Source: Diplolepis rosae (Eukaryota; Arthropoda; Insecta; Hymenoptera; Diplolepididae). Taken from it: a DNA stretch of 64,000 nt. The notes beneath the pieces are model-generated. The model saw only the letters and a program-made list of their open reading frames with translations. It had not been told where the DNA came from and ran no database searches. Of this stretch, positions 33,661-45,409 are shown piece after piece. The translations under genes were made by a program, and so were the position numbers. The stretch spans positions 2,604,001 through 2,668,000 of the forward strand of contig JAPYXD010000744.1 of NCBI GenBank assembly GCA_030998225.1. The letters run 5' to 3'. Each line of letters opens with the position of its first letter. Within the stretch, counting starts at the first letter, position 1.

Positions 33661-35174
33661 TTTTATTATTAAACTTAACTTCTTGTGGAAATGTTAAATG
33701 TAACTAATTTAAAGAGCTTTCAAAAATATAATTTTTCGGAAATCCAGGATTTATATAAAAGTGACTGGAATCTCAAGCAAATTTTTCGGTCTTGAGATAG
33801 CAAATTTTAAAATTCTTAAAAACGATTTAATTCTTAATATGGAACCTTTGCTTTGAAAGTTTCCAAAATTTTGAAATTTCCGAACCCGTGAAATTTTATA
33901 GAAATTTATAGAATTATATGTGTATTCTTTTTTTATAAAATATTAGAACAAAATCAGGAGTAGTAGAAAAGATATAAAATAATTAGTAGAATACAATAGT
34001 ATATTACATAAGATAAAAAAAAAATAAAAATTATAATAGTATAAATTTCAAATTATTATACCTTAATTAATTTTATGTTATAGGTTATGTCAATTATAAT
34101 TCAATTCAATATTAATACAGTTTTGACTAATTTATGCACCTTTAGATTTATAAATTTTACAAAAATATCTGAAAATTTTGGTTCCAAAAGTTTCATTTAC
34201 TTTAGAAATTTCCGTTGAAAATTCTTATCAAAAGCTTTATAATCGTAGGTTCTTAAAACAATAAGCTTATTCAGACAGGTGTCAAAATATTCGCCAATTA
34301 GAGATTTGAAAGAGAATGTACAGAAAGGAAGTGTTTTCTCGGGTTCACAGGGTTTACAATTAAACTTTAGAATTATAACATAATTACTAAAACCAATGAA
34401 ATTAAAATGATTAGCTACTAAAGTTTTATTAAAGTTATATAATTATTAAATTCATTGAAAACATGTATTAAAATTATTGAAAATATCAATTAAAATTTTT
34501 GAAAATAGTAATTAAGATTATCAATGTAATTTTTAAAGTTATGGGAACGATAGTTAAATTATTTTTAAAAATTTAGAAATTATTATAAACAATCATTAAA
34601 ACTATAAAAATAAAATGATTATTGGAGTTTTTGAAAACAATTATTAAAACTATCAAAATAAAAGTTACTAAGTCGATGATTAGAATGATTAAAATTAATA
34701 CAAAAATTATTGTAAACAATTATCTAATTATTAACAGGTTAATTATTAAGAATAATAATAAAACTTTTATAAACAAGTATATTAGAATTATTGAAAATAA
34801 GTCACAATTATTATTTAAGTTTTTTGAATTTGGTACTTGAATTTGAAATCTATCACTTTCTACCTTATCGACGGAAATCTTTATCCACAGAGAGACTAAA
34901 ATTTTCTAAATCACTATTTAAGTTATAGAATATTAAATTAATGTGTTATTCAAAATTTTCCACATATTAATTCTACAAGAATTTATGATTAAAGTAAAAA
35001 AAAAAAATTTACTAAGTAATTATTAAAAGCAATAAAATTACTAAAGTTATAAAAAATTACTATTAAAATTATTGAAAAATAATTATTAAAATTTAAAGAA
35101 CACAATAGTTGAAATGATTAAAAAATTATTATTAGAAATATTAAAAGCAATTATTAAAACCATTAAAATTATTA
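33661..35174 (-). other. Element B leader, proximal half
   Basis: Untranslated and extremely AT-rich. From about 34,430 it is an imperfect array of AATTATTAAAATT-like units. Element C inserted within this array, which resumes at 46,294. Confidence 0.7.
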
Positions 35175-35178
35175 CTAA

Positions 35179-36022
35179 TGTTACGTCACAAGTACGCAAA
35201 TATACTTACTTTGATCGAAGATTCCTCGTTTTAAGTTAGGATCGAATTATCCTCGCTTAGGGATGAGGATACGTCAATGAAGGACACAATGATTATGAAA
35301 ATAATACAAATTGAATTTATTTTACTGGTTAAAATTTCCGGATATACATTCGTTAAGACAATTCTTATATAATGTAGGCACAGGCTGGTTGGTACGTGGG
35401 TGAGAAAGAGACAAAGAATAAAGATAGAGAGAGAGAGGGAGGTTCGGTACCTTTATGTTGAGAATTAATCCACACGGCGGTGAGTAGTAAATACTGGATC
35501 CCCACAGGTGTATTCCAAGTGTGTGAGAGAGACGGAGTTATAGGCCGCACAGTTATATTCCGTAAAGGGCGGTGATCCAAATTTATGACACTGTTCGAAG
35601 ATCTTTACAAAGATCTATACAAGTCCACGATGACTTTTACGACTCCCGAACTTTGATTTTAAATTGTCCCGGTCGAATTTTATTAATCTCAAACTCAGAG
35701 ATTTCCGAAGTTAAATTGAAATGCCGCACTGGACTATTGTCGCAAGACCGGTTATAAATCCGAAGGAAAATTTAAGTGTCGAACTAGACGAAGAATTTAC
35801 TGACTGCTTTCTCTTGGTGTGGGCCTCTTTTATATTTTTTCATACAAATTGACGGTCAGCGAAAATCGTGACGTAGTCATATCTTCTTAGAGGAGAAGGG
35901 GCCCTATACTGCTCCCTACTTCCCCTACTCCCTATTCCCCTTTAACGATTTTCTCATAGATTTCTTAACTCAATCCAGCCTGTGTGTATTATATACATTC
36001 AAATATGTCGCGGGACGTGACA
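35179..36022 (-). mobile_element. Gypsy element C, 3' LTR
   Basis: 844 bp, TGTTACGTCACAAG ... CGGGACGTGACA on the plus strand. It differs from the other copy by about four substitutions and one GA-repeat length change. Its outer flank is the 4-bp duplication CTAA (35,175-35,178). Confidence 0.93.
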
Positions 36023-36033
36023 CCACCCCCCTC
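36023..36033 (-). promoter_or_regulatory. Element C polypurine tract
   Basis: The minus strand reads TGAGGGGGGTGG just before the LTR, the expected plus-strand primer site. Confidence 0.8.
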
Positions 36034-37616
36034 AGTTCGAGCGCGGGGAGTTAACGATCCGCGATCGAAACTTCGGTAGAAGAATACATTTTTAATCCAA
36101 GATGCTTACTCAATCAAGTACATATTTTCAATTTAATTTGCCAATTTATAACATAAAAATTTTGTTTATACATAATTATAGGAATTGACATTTTCAATTA
36201 TTGTTGCGAATTAAAAATTTATAACAAGTTTTACATAAATGCATAGTAATAACGGAGGATACAAGTCTGGAAATATTACAATCATTGATTACATATGTTA
36301 TAGTAGTGATTAGGTAATTTAACAATTTTCTCTTTGATTGATAATAACTATTTAAACTTACAACATGATGATTGTTGATGAAAAGAAGATTAAAAATTGT
36401 AAAATTTCATCGATTAGATATAAAATAGTAAAGAGCAATTTACAAGTATTACGATGGTTGATGTATACATTAGTAAAAAGAGAAAATGACATATATAATA
36501 TTAATAATACAGATTAAAAATAATATTTAGATCGTTGATAACATATATTAATTAATAGATGTTGTAACTTGGTACATTGAAGAGAAAAAACTTGGTTAAG
36601 TCTAAAATTAATTTCTTCAAAACATGGCATTGCTATTGCTTATTATTACTTTTACATGTTTCTAAAAATTAATTTCATGAACTTCAATTTCATTGGTGTA
36701 TTATTAAATGAATAAAATAATCATAAGAAAAACAATTTTACATAACCACAGGGTAATAGATTTTCCTACAATTCTTGTACTTTTAATTGTTTTTCTACTC
36801 TTTCTTGTAAAATTAATAGTTATTTGTGCATGAAACATATGAAGAATAGTAATTATTCAATTTGTTATTGTTGCACATTAATTTCTATTGGAAAAGCAAT
36901 TTTTACATTAACAATTTTGTAACGCCATCGCATAGTATACATTTACAGACTCGATATTCGTAGAAACTGTTCTTCCAATAGGATGGAAATCAAGAAAAGT
37001 TCCCTTGATGGAAGAAAAAACAAAATTGAAATTATATTTATGATGGCACCGATTATGAAGTGCTTATTTATTCTTGTTAGAAAAAGTCTTTTTTTTCATC
37101 CAAAAAGGAAGAAAAATACAAATATTTCTATATTTTTCTTTAAGTGATAAAATATAATGTTGACTCGAATGAAAACTAGCATTTGTCTTTCTAAAAAGGT
37201 TATTAGTTTGTTTTTTGAAAGGTTGGTGAACAAAAATAAAATTGATTCAATTAAATGCAAAGAAATTACACATAAGAATTTTAATGAAATATAATTTCTT
37301 TGTGATGATATTAGATTATTATTTTTTGCTGAACAGAAGAGAAAAGTTAAACATTTTTGATTAATTTGATAGATTGTGAGAGCTAGTTTGAGAAGTTTAA
37401 TTTACTCTGAAAAAAAAGACACGAAATATATTGAAATTTTTTGATTGGTATTTGAAGGTACAGTGAGCTTCTCGAATCTCTGAAATAGAAAAAATAAGAT
37501 TAGAATAAAATTTCAAAAGATCTTTTGTTTAAAACATTTCCTGGTTCAGTTATTCTAAACACTTTGGTTTTATGCAAAGTTTATATTATTTTAGGTTTGG
37601 ATTCAAATTCAGTTAA
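36034..37616 (-). other. Element C 3' untranslated region
   Basis: About 1.6 kb of AT-rich sequence without an open frame worth calling; no env-like gene. Confidence 0.65.
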
Positions 37617-38641
37617 TCAATTTTGTATATTCATGTGCGATCTTTTTATTCGATTCATGTGAACTACTGTCGGTTTTCCTTTTACGTTGATTTTTACATT
37701 TCCTTTTCCTAGAACATCTAAAACTTCGTGAGGTCCTGTGTATTGATTATCCAGCTTTTTAATTTTTCCTCCTTTTAATAAAAATACGTTATCTCCAATT
37801 TTTACTTCTAAAGGATTTATTTTTTTATCATAATATATTTTCGATTTTTCTTTTGCTGAAATAAGATTCTCTCTTGCTTGTGTTCGCATTTCGTGTAGTT
37901 GTGTTACGAAATTAATTAAATAATCATCATACGTTTGTAATTTTTCTTGTCGTGATAAAGGTTCACTGGAAGGTTCACGAGCCAGTTTACCAAAAACCAA
38001 TTCATAGGGTGTGCATTTTGTGCCTTCATGTACACTAGTATTATACGAGAACATTGCTAGTTCAAGCCAATCATCCCATTCTGAATTTTTGCAACAAATT
38101 GTTTGAGATATTCTCCTAAAACATGATGTGAACGTTCTAATGACCCGTTTGATTGAGGGTGAAAAGCTGTAGTACGAAATTGTTTAATTCTAAAACGTTT
38201 TGCCAATCTTTTTAATAAATTACTTAAAAAATCTCTGCCTTGGTCAGTAAGTACTCCTTTTGGTGATCCAAATATGCAAATAAATTTTTTTACATAAGCA
38301 TCTGCTATTGTACTAGCTTGGTGATTAGGAAGAGGTATTGCTAAAGAATATTTGGTAAAATTGTCTTGTATCGTTAGAATATATAAGTTACCAGATTTTG
38401 TTTCAGGTAGTGGACCAACAATGTCCATTGATATTTTTTCAAAAGCAGTAGTGGGTGTGTCTGTGATTACCATAGGATTTTTTGTTTTGACTCTGATTAA
38501 TTTTTTCAGTTGACATTGTAAACAGCCTTGAATATATTTTTGAATGTCTACTTTCATATTTTCCCAAAAAAAATTCTGGCGAATTCGGCTATAAGTTTTT
38601 GTAACGCCTTTATGGCCTCCTAATGCCGAAGAATGAGCTTA
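37617..38641 (-). pseudogene. Element C integrase portion, frameshifted
   Basis: In frame with pol after the TAA at 38,641-38,639. The zinc finger is complete (HSSALGGHKG ... CLQCQLKK), and the DDE residues are all present (MDIVGPLP, LTDQGRDF, GSLERSHH). Near 38,085 a 1-nt loss shifts the frame: the first piece (ATG 38,557) ends at 38,057 and the rest (SEWDDWLELAMFSYN ... HMNRIKRSH) continues in another frame to 37,617. The C-terminal chromodomain-like KLDNQYTGPHEV region is intact. Confidence 0.85.
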
Positions 38642-41600
38642 TTTAATTAAATGAGTTCGTTGTTCCTTTGTTGGATATTGCGTTATTCCATTGCAAACTA
38701 TAATTTTTGTAGTTGAATTTGAAAAAATTGAATTGAAAATTGATTTCACTTCTTCCCAAGGTATATGATTAATTCTGAAAGTTTTTGAAATACTAATTGA
38801 TCGTAATTTAAATTTTTGAGATAATTCGTGTAATGAGTGAATTGATAATTTCATATTATTTAAAGTTTCTGATAAATTGTCCTTAGTTTCTTCTTCAATT
38901 GGAAGTGCAAAATGGTAGTAGTTTCCTTTTTTAATCTCTTTTGCTATTCCCTTTTGTAAATTTTTAAATTTTGGTAATGTTTCACGTTTTTCTAAAGTTT
39001 TTGATCCGTTGTCGCGAGGAGTTCCATTTGTTGTAACAAAGTATGCATAATTATCTTTTCGCATAGTTAATTGATCGCGACATTCAACTAAATTTTTCCT
39101 TGTTATAATTTTTTCTGTTTGAGAGTTTATAGGAGGAGGTTCTGGGGGTGGACGATTATAATTATCATGGTCTTTATCGAATTTTTCACAATTTATTTGA
39201 GATCTTTGGTTTAATCTCAAATTTTCTTCAAAATAAGGCTCTTCAAATTCTTCCTCCAATTTTTCTTCTTGGTTTTCATCAAACTGCTCTTCAAAATTTT
39301 CCTCAAGATTGTCTTCAAAATTTTCTTGAGAATTCTGTTCGAAATTCTTTTCAAAATCGTCTTCAAGAACATCTTCAAAATTCTCTTCCCAATTTTCTTC
39401 ATAATTTTCTCCATCATTTCCTTCGTGTGAGGTTTCAATGTCATTGATTTCATCTTCTGAGGTTGAGAAATAATTTTCACTGTCATCACTTTCGAATTCA
39501 TTAATATTTTTTTGCTTTTTGGCATTCTTCTTCTTCTTTATGTTGTTTGCTTGAGTTTGTTTCAAATAATCTAAATAATCAGGATCAGAGTCGGAATCTG
39601 ATTCTACTTTTGTTCGGCTTCCCTTTTGCATATTTATTTCTGGTAATTTGTTTTCAAATATTTGTTTTCTTGGTCTACCTCTCTTTCTTTTTGTTTGAGA
39701 GGGAATATTTTTTAAATTGGTAAGTAGATTTTTTCTTGGCCTACCTCGTGATTTTTTCACAAGAGGTTTAGAACAAAAATTTTTGTCTAATTTTTCTTGA
39801 GTTTCATTTTGATCCACATTTTTTGCTTTTTCTTGCTCTATTCTCTTTTGAGCTCTTGTAGTAATAGTTTTCCATGATAAATTTTCGTATTTTTTGGAAA
39901 AAATTGGACTTAATAAAAATATTGTCATAAAAATAACTCTTGAAGCCATATTTTTGAATAAATTTGTGTATTTTAAAATATTTTTACCAATCTCACTAAA
40001 TGATTCTTCACTAAGGAATTCTTGTAAAAATTCTAGAATTTTTGTGTCAATATTTAATATTTGGGCTTCTGGAATTTCGCTAAAATAATCTACGTCGTCT
40101 GGTACCATTCCTGGATTCAAGTTTTTTCGTTTTAAAGGTCTTACCTCATTTTTAGAGTTTTCTTGTTTATTTCTTGTAAAAGTTTTCTTGAAAAACGTTT
40201 TTTCTTGAGAAGTCATAAAAGTATCATTGTCATCAACTTGTAAATATTTTGATTTCTCCTGGCTATCATCAATAGGGTTTCTTAAGAGAGGGTCTGCATT
40301 TACATTCATTTTTCCTGCTTTGTAAATTACATCAAAATCATATTCTGCGAGTTTTAATCTCCAACGTGAAACTCGTGAACACGGGTCTTTAGAATTTTGA
40401 AACCAAACTAGAGGTTTGTGATCAGTCACTAAAGTAAATTTTCTTCCATACAAATAGGGACGAAAATGAGTTACACAAAACATTATAGCAAGGGCTTCTT
40501 TTTCATATGTATCATATTTTTTCTCAGTATCACTTAGACTACGTGAAGCATATGCTATTGGTTTATCTTTACCTATTTTACCTTGTGATAAAATACCTCC
40601 TATTGCAAATCCTGAGGCATCTGTTGTGAGTATAAAGGGTTGAGAAAAATCAGGTCGTTGTAAAAGTGGTTCTTCACATAATTTTGCTTTTAAAATTTCG
40701 AAAGCTGCTTGTTGTTTTTCTGTCCAATTAAAAGGTGTATCTTTTTTCAGAAGTTGATTTAAAGGACTTGCAATTTTTGAAAATCCATCAATAAATCGTC
40801 TATAATATCCTGCTAAGCCTAAAAATTGTTTAAGATTTTTCTGTGTTTTTGGAACTGGAAAGTTTTTTACAGCTATTATCTTTTTTGGATCTGGACGTAC
40901 TCCATTTTTATCAATTATATGACCTAAATATCCTACTTCAGGTCGTAAAAATTCGCATTTGTCTGGTTGTAAGTGAAGATTTGCTTTTCTAAGTCTTTCT
41001 GCTAAATTGTTGAATTTAATTTCGTGCTCTTCTAGAGTATTTGCATATATAACTATGTCATCAAGATATACAAAAAGTTCCGTTCCGATTAATCCAGTTA
41101 ATGTTAAATCCATTAATCTCTGAAATGTGGCTGGTGCAGTTTTTAAACCGAAAGGCATTCTATCGAATTCGTAATGACCGTGAGGTGTGGAAAATGCGGT
41201 TTTATGAGAGTCTTTTGGGTCCATTTTTATATGGTGAAAACCGGTAGCTAAATCAAACACTGAAAAATATTTTGCTGACCCTAGAGAATCAAGTATATCG
41301 TTTATATTAGGTAGAGGATACGAATCGCCAATTGTTTTTTCATTTAATTTACGAAAATCAAGAACCATTCTCCATTTTATTTTTCCTTGGGAGTCAGGTT
41401 TTTTAGGAACTATCCACACTGGAGTGTTATATGGTGATTGTGAGGGCTTGATTATTTTATTTTTTAATAATTCATCGACTTGTCTTGTAATTTCTTCCTT
41501 GTGAACTGGGGGAAATCTATATTGTCTTGAAAAAATTGGAGCGTCATCTACAGTAGGAATTGAATGTTGTAATACATTAGTAGCTTCAAGTGGTTCTCCT

Positions 41601-42388
41601 GGGATTTGAAATCTGTCTGCATTATTTTTAATTAATTTTTCTACATGTTCATATTCATCTTGATTTAAGTGGTCTAATCGAAGAAGTTTTTTAATACATT
41701 CTACTCTGTCTTCGTCTGTTACATTATAAAATTTGCATGAGTTAATTAGAGAATTGTCAGTTTTTAAAAAGTTATTTAATATTTTACTTGATAAATCTTC
41801 GTTATTTGTTTGTTTGAAATTAATTAAAGTTTCAATTTGTTTATAATATTCTTGTTCTTCAAAGTCTTCTAAATTAACTATTGGGACGGATAATGTAATT
41901 GGGATTTCATTTGTGTTTGCAAATTTTAAATAAGCTTTTCCTCTGTGATTTTTTACAACTGCGTCACCTACGTAGACGCCATCTTGGATATGTAATCGAG
42001 GTACATACCCTTCACTCTTTTCCATATTTTTTATATTAACATAAAATGTTGTAACTGTTCGAGCTGGAATAGTAAATGTATTGGTAGATTTAAAAGGGTA
42101 ACAGTGGTTCTCAATTTCTAAGCATTTTGAAGTATAGTTTATATTCACACTATTATCTTGAAAAAATTCTGATCCTAATACTCCATCTTCTTCTACTGGG
42201 ACTTCATTCGAAATAATGTTAAATATCTTTGGATAACCAAAAATGTTTATTTTTACCTGTCCTAACGTGTAAAGTGGTAAATCATTAATTCCTGTAAGTT
42301 TCAATACGTTTTGGCTATTTATGGGTACTTCAGGGTTGAGAACCTTTTGTTTAATTAAATTTCGAGCAGCACCAGTATCAATCATCAT
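38639..42388 (-). CDS. pol: Element C pol: PR-RT-RNase H, AT-hooks, macro-like domain
   Basis: 1,249 codons from ATG 42,388; the frame is open further upstream over the gag end, -1 to gag. Protease: MMIDTGAARNLI. RT: FVYLDDIVIY (about 440; YLDD rather than YMDD). RNase H: TTDASGFAIG ... NADPLLR (about 585-700). An unusually long linker (about 700-1,100) has two AT-hook-like RGRPRK motifs near 877 and 901 and then an acidic repeat built on NFE/EENFE units (about 990-1,060). The macro-like domain (about 1,107-1,240) is more degenerate: SKTFRINHIPW aligns with the GLDRLPW loop of B. The frame ends TAA just before the integrase zinc finger. Confidence 0.88.
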   Translation of the reverse strand: MMIDTGAARNLIKQKVLNPEVPINSQNVLKLTGINDLPLYTLGQVKINIFGYPKIFNIISNEVPVEEDGVLGSEFFQDNSVNINYTSKCLEIENHCYPFKSTNTFTIPARTVTTFYVNIKNMEKSEGYVPRLHIQDGVYVGDAVVKNHRGKAYLKFANTNEIPITLSVPIVNLEDFEEQEYYKQIETLINFKQTNNEDLSSKILNNFLKTDNSLINSCKFYNVTDEDRVECIKKLLRLDHLNQDEYEHVEKLIKNNADRFQIPGEPLEATNVLQHSIPTVDDAPIFSRQYRFPPVHKEEITRQVDELLKNKIIKPSQSPYNTPVWIVPKKPDSQGKIKWRMVLDFRKLNEKTIGDSYPLPNINDILDSLGSAKYFSVFDLATGFHHIKMDPKDSHKTAFSTPHGHYEFDRMPFGLKTAPATFQRLMDLTLTGLIGTELFVYLDDIVIYANTLEEHEIKFNNLAERLRKANLHLQPDKCEFLRPEVGYLGHIIDKNGVRPDPKKIIAVKNFPVPKTQKNLKQFLGLAGYYRRFIDGFSKIASPLNQLLKKDTPFNWTEKQQAAFEILKAKLCEEPLLQRPDFSQPFILTTDASGFAIGGILSQGKIGKDKPIAYASRSLSDTEKKYDTYEKEALAIMFCVTHFRPYLYGRKFTLVTDHKPLVWFQNSKDPCSRVSRWRLKLAEYDFDVIYKAGKMNVNADPLLRNPIDDSQEKSKYLQVDDNDTFMTSQEKTFFKKTFTRNKQENSKNEVRPLKRKNLNPGMVPDDVDYFSEIPEAQILNIDTKILEFLQEFLSEESFSEIGKNILKYTNLFKNMASRVIFMTIFLLSPIFSKKYENLSWKTITTRAQKRIEQEKAKNVDQNETQEKLDKNFCSKPLVKKSRGRPRKNLLTNLKNIPSQTKRKRGRPRKQIFENKLPEINMQKGSRTKVESDSDSDPDYLDYLKQTQANNIKKKKNAKKQKNINEFESDDSENYFSTSEDEINDIETSHEGNDGENYEENWEENFEDVLEDDFEKNFEQNSQENFEDNLEENFEEQFDENQEEKLEEEFEEPYFEENLRLNQRSQINCEKFDKDHDNYNRPPPEPPPINSQTEKIITRKNLVECRDQLTMRKDNYAYFVTTNGTPRDNGSKTLEKRETLPKFKNLQKGIAKEIKKGNYYHFALPIEEETKDNLSETLNNMKLSIHSLHELSQKFKLRSISISKTFRINHIPWEEVKSIFNSIFSNSTTKIIVCNGITQYPTKEQRTHLIK

Positions 42389-42507
42389 GTGTGTTGGATT
42401 TTTTAAACCTTCCGTTGATATTATAATTGATGGAATTGAAGTGGACTTTGAAATATTTATTGTTGTTGTTGTATGATCGTTAGAAGTGGATGCCAGTGGT
42501 TCTCGAT

Positions 42508-44358
42508 TTATGCTTTCCTCAGTGCACCCGTGCTGGGGAGAGCTTTGGAGTTTTCCTGATTAGCTGTTTGTGATTGGTTATTTGGTCGTATCTTGCAGTC
42601 TCGTACTAAATGACCGGGTTGTTTACAGTAATTGCAAATTATTTCAGTATAATTTGAATTTTGTTGAGTGTTATTATTTTGTAAAAATCTATTTTCATAT
42701 GGTTTATTTCGATTTTGAAACTGTCCTAAGTTAAAGTTTTTATACTGTCCTGGATTCAATTGTCTATTAGTATTATTAACATTATTGTTATTATTGTAAA
42801 AATTTCTAGGAAAATTATTATTATTGTTGTATTTTTGTTGTAAAAAATTATTATTATTGTTTCTATAATTGTTATTTCTATTTTGTAAAAAATGATTGTT
42901 GTTATTATTAAAATTATAATTTTTATTTCTTAAGAAATTGTTATTTGGAAAATTATTGTAATTGTTTTTTGCAAAATTATTATTATTATTACTTCTTTGA
43001 CCATTGAAATTACTATATCCTTGTTGGTTAGGATGCAAAAATTTTTTTTGTTTATTGTTAAGAACTGCATCTTGAGCTTTACTTAAATGAAAACATTTTT
43101 CAGTTGTGTGACCTGGTTTTTTACAAATTAAACAAATAGTTTTATTTTCAAGTGCTACGTTGAATCGGGTGGTTTTATTATTTTTATTATTATTAGTTGA
43201 TTCTTCGGTTTTTAAATAATCAGTACTTTTATTTCTTCGCAGTGCAGAACTTGCAGCCAATCTTCGTTCTATGTCTATTGTATCATTAATTACTTCCTTA
43301 AATGTGTCCTTTTCTTCCACACGAATTTCTAACTCAGGACGCAAACCGCGTATAAAACATTGAATTACATCTCTTTCTAAATTTTGTTTAAAAGCATTAT
43401 CTACCTGACCGTCATTATTAAGTCTGTGAGCATCTTCTATTCTATCAGCAATTTCTTTAATTCTAGCAGCATAGGAAAGGACATTTTCTCTTTCCCACAT
43501 AAATGTATTACCTAATTCTCCCTGCAATTGATATACGCTTTTCAATTTTTCTATTAATTCCTCTATTGTTGCATACGTTGACCCAAAAATACATTTTCGT
43601 GCCTCACCAGACAATTTACCTCTCAATAGACGTGCAAGATTTTCTTGGGCAGCAGGTGTCGGCAGCATTGCCTTTGCTTCCATGCAACCCTCAATAAAAT
43701 GGGACAATGGGAGGTTACTTCCGTCGAACAAAGGGACCACCTCTAGCGCGTCGCGTAAGGATACCTGCTGGCTGTTAGGTATGGCTACGGCCATCTCTTC
43801 GTTGCTTACTATTACGGGATTATCCTGATTTATGACTTCTGTATCGCTTTTGTCGTCGTCGCTATCGTTGTTACTAATTAGAGAGTCGCGTGCCAATGAG
43901 GTTTTCAATTTTTCTTTCAAAGTTCTTTTTTCTATTGTTATTACCGTTGAGCTTAGCAAATTAGATCCGTCAAAATAAGATAACTCGTTCGTTAAAGTTT
44001 GATCTTGATTACTAGATCCTGTCACAATGCTCAAATCTGGACAGAAACTTGAATGAAATCCGCTAGTATTACTAGAATTTTCACTTGATATGGTTTGATC
44101 ATTAATTAGAGTCTTGTCGAAACGTGAATCGTCTAGCTGAAGAGTGTTATCTAATTCTTGTTCAGCAGAAAAAGTGTTTGAAATATCCTTGTATTTATTA
44201 TAATCGACTAAATTTTCTTTGATTTTACCTGATCTTTTTAGTTTCAAGGAATCTATTTGATTCTGATCGACAATTTTTGCGAGTTGATTGTCTTGTTTTG
44301 CTTTACTACGCGTAATAACTTTTTGGGCGGATCCTACAGGGGTATTTGAATTTGACAT
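42508..44358 (-). CDS. gag: Element C gag with Asn-rich insert
   Basis: 616 codons, uninterrupted. The N-terminal 200 residues are acidic and Ser/Thr-rich. The capsid-like region includes LEVVPLFDGSNLPLSHF and LLRGKLSGEARK. Zinc knuckle 1 (CLICKKPGHTTEKC) and knuckle 2 (CNYCKQPGHLVRDC) are separated by about 150 residues of Asn-rich, prion-like sequence (repeats such as NNNNNF and NYNNF). In A and B the knuckles lie close together. The gag end overlaps the pol frame. Confidence 0.88.
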   Translation of the reverse strand: MSNSNTPVGSAQKVITRSKAKQDNQLAKIVDQNQIDSLKLKRSGKIKENLVDYNKYKDISNTFSAEQELDNTLQLDDSRFDKTLINDQTISSENSSNTSGFHSSFCPDLSIVTGSSNQDQTLTNELSYFDGSNLLSSTVITIEKRTLKEKLKTSLARDSLISNNDSDDDKSDTEVINQDNPVIVSNEEMAVAIPNSQQVSLRDALEVVPLFDGSNLPLSHFIEGCMEAKAMLPTPAAQENLARLLRGKLSGEARKCIFGSTYATIEELIEKLKSVYQLQGELGNTFMWERENVLSYAARIKEIADRIEDAHRLNNDGQVDNAFKQNLERDVIQCFIRGLRPELEIRVEEKDTFKEVINDTIDIERRLAASSALRRNKSTDYLKTEESTNNNKNNKTTRFNVALENKTICLICKKPGHTTEKCFHLSKAQDAVLNNKQKKFLHPNQQGYSNFNGQRSNNNNNFAKNNYNNFPNNNFLRNKNYNFNNNNNHFLQNRNNNYRNNNNNFLQQKYNNNNNFPRNFYNNNNNVNNTNRQLNPGQYKNFNLGQFQNRNKPYENRFLQNNNTQQNSNYTEIICNYCKQPGHLVRDCKIRPNNQSQTANQENSKALPSTGALRKA

Positions 44359-45409
44359 TGAGTCATTATAAATTTACAGTTTCTTTTTGTTGAGCGTTAT
44401 CTTAGATTATTTATTGTTAATTATCGATTGCTTATAACAATTAAAAAAACTACATGTAAAATTTTGTTTGTAAATAAAGTGAAATTAGTAAAAATATAAT
44501 TTTAATTTATAAAAATTCAAAAAATTTATATTAATAATTTCAAAATATAATTTAATTATTTTTATTTGTTTATAACAATAATTAATATTTTTACTCTTTT
44601 ATTCGGAAATAAGATAATAAAATAAAAATATAATTCTATAAAATATTCAAATAAATAAATAATCGCTCAATTTTCGTAAAATTATAATGTTAAATAATAC
44701 ATTTCTTAAAATTATAACAATATATATATATATATTTTGTACCAACCACGTGTGTCTTATAAATTATAATGATCTATTTTATTAATTTATTGAATTATAA
44801 ATTGTTTTTTAAATAAATAAAATTGTTTATAACAAGGATCAGATAAGATTCGAGTTATGCACAATTTATTTTTCTCTAGATTGGACAAGTTAGGCTCAAG
44901 CTCAAATCCTTGGACAATCTTTGCAAATAAAAATATTCTGTTCCTTAACAGAGTTAAAATTAAAGTTATAAACAATACAATCACAAGCACTTCGAACTTT
45001 GCCCTACCCAATGATCGTAATCAATGGTGACCGTTCAACGTACCCAAAAGGGACTTATACTCTCGTGTGCTGTTTTTTTTGTTTGTTTTAACTTAAATCA
45101 AAACTTAGTTAACAAATTAGAATAATTTTTTAAATAAGATAAGTTACTTAATCACTTAGGTTAGCCTCAAGGTCAGATCCCTGCGTGATTTTTCAAACTT
45201 ATTTTATTTTATATAATTTATATAAATTATAAAATTTCAAAGAAATTATTTGATTATTAAATCATTAAGGTTAGCCTCAAGGTCAAATCCCTTTGTGATC
45301 TAACAAATCTATTTTATTGAAATTTCAAGTTACAAGTTGAAATAATATTTCATAATCATTTATTTATTCACTAGAAATAATCAATGTGTTAATTTTCAAT
45401 TGACTTGTG
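44359..45409 (-). other. Element C leader
   Basis: AT-rich untranslated leader with several copies of a GGTTAGCCTCAAGGTCA-type motif (45,160-45,300). No gene. Confidence 0.65.

Noticed and set aside
34430..35174. CRISPR-like spaced repeats
   Set aside because: Degenerate AATTATT-type low-complexity array without constant repeats or unique spacers, in a eukaryotic genome.
35365..35757. Matching open frames here and at 45,587-46,024 (for example one starting MDHRPLRNITVRP)
   Set aside because: They are inside the two LTRs of element C and simply repeat with them.
39148..39525. Plus-strand and shifted frames of about 100 codons
   Set aside because: Shadows of the acidic repeat tract in element C pol.
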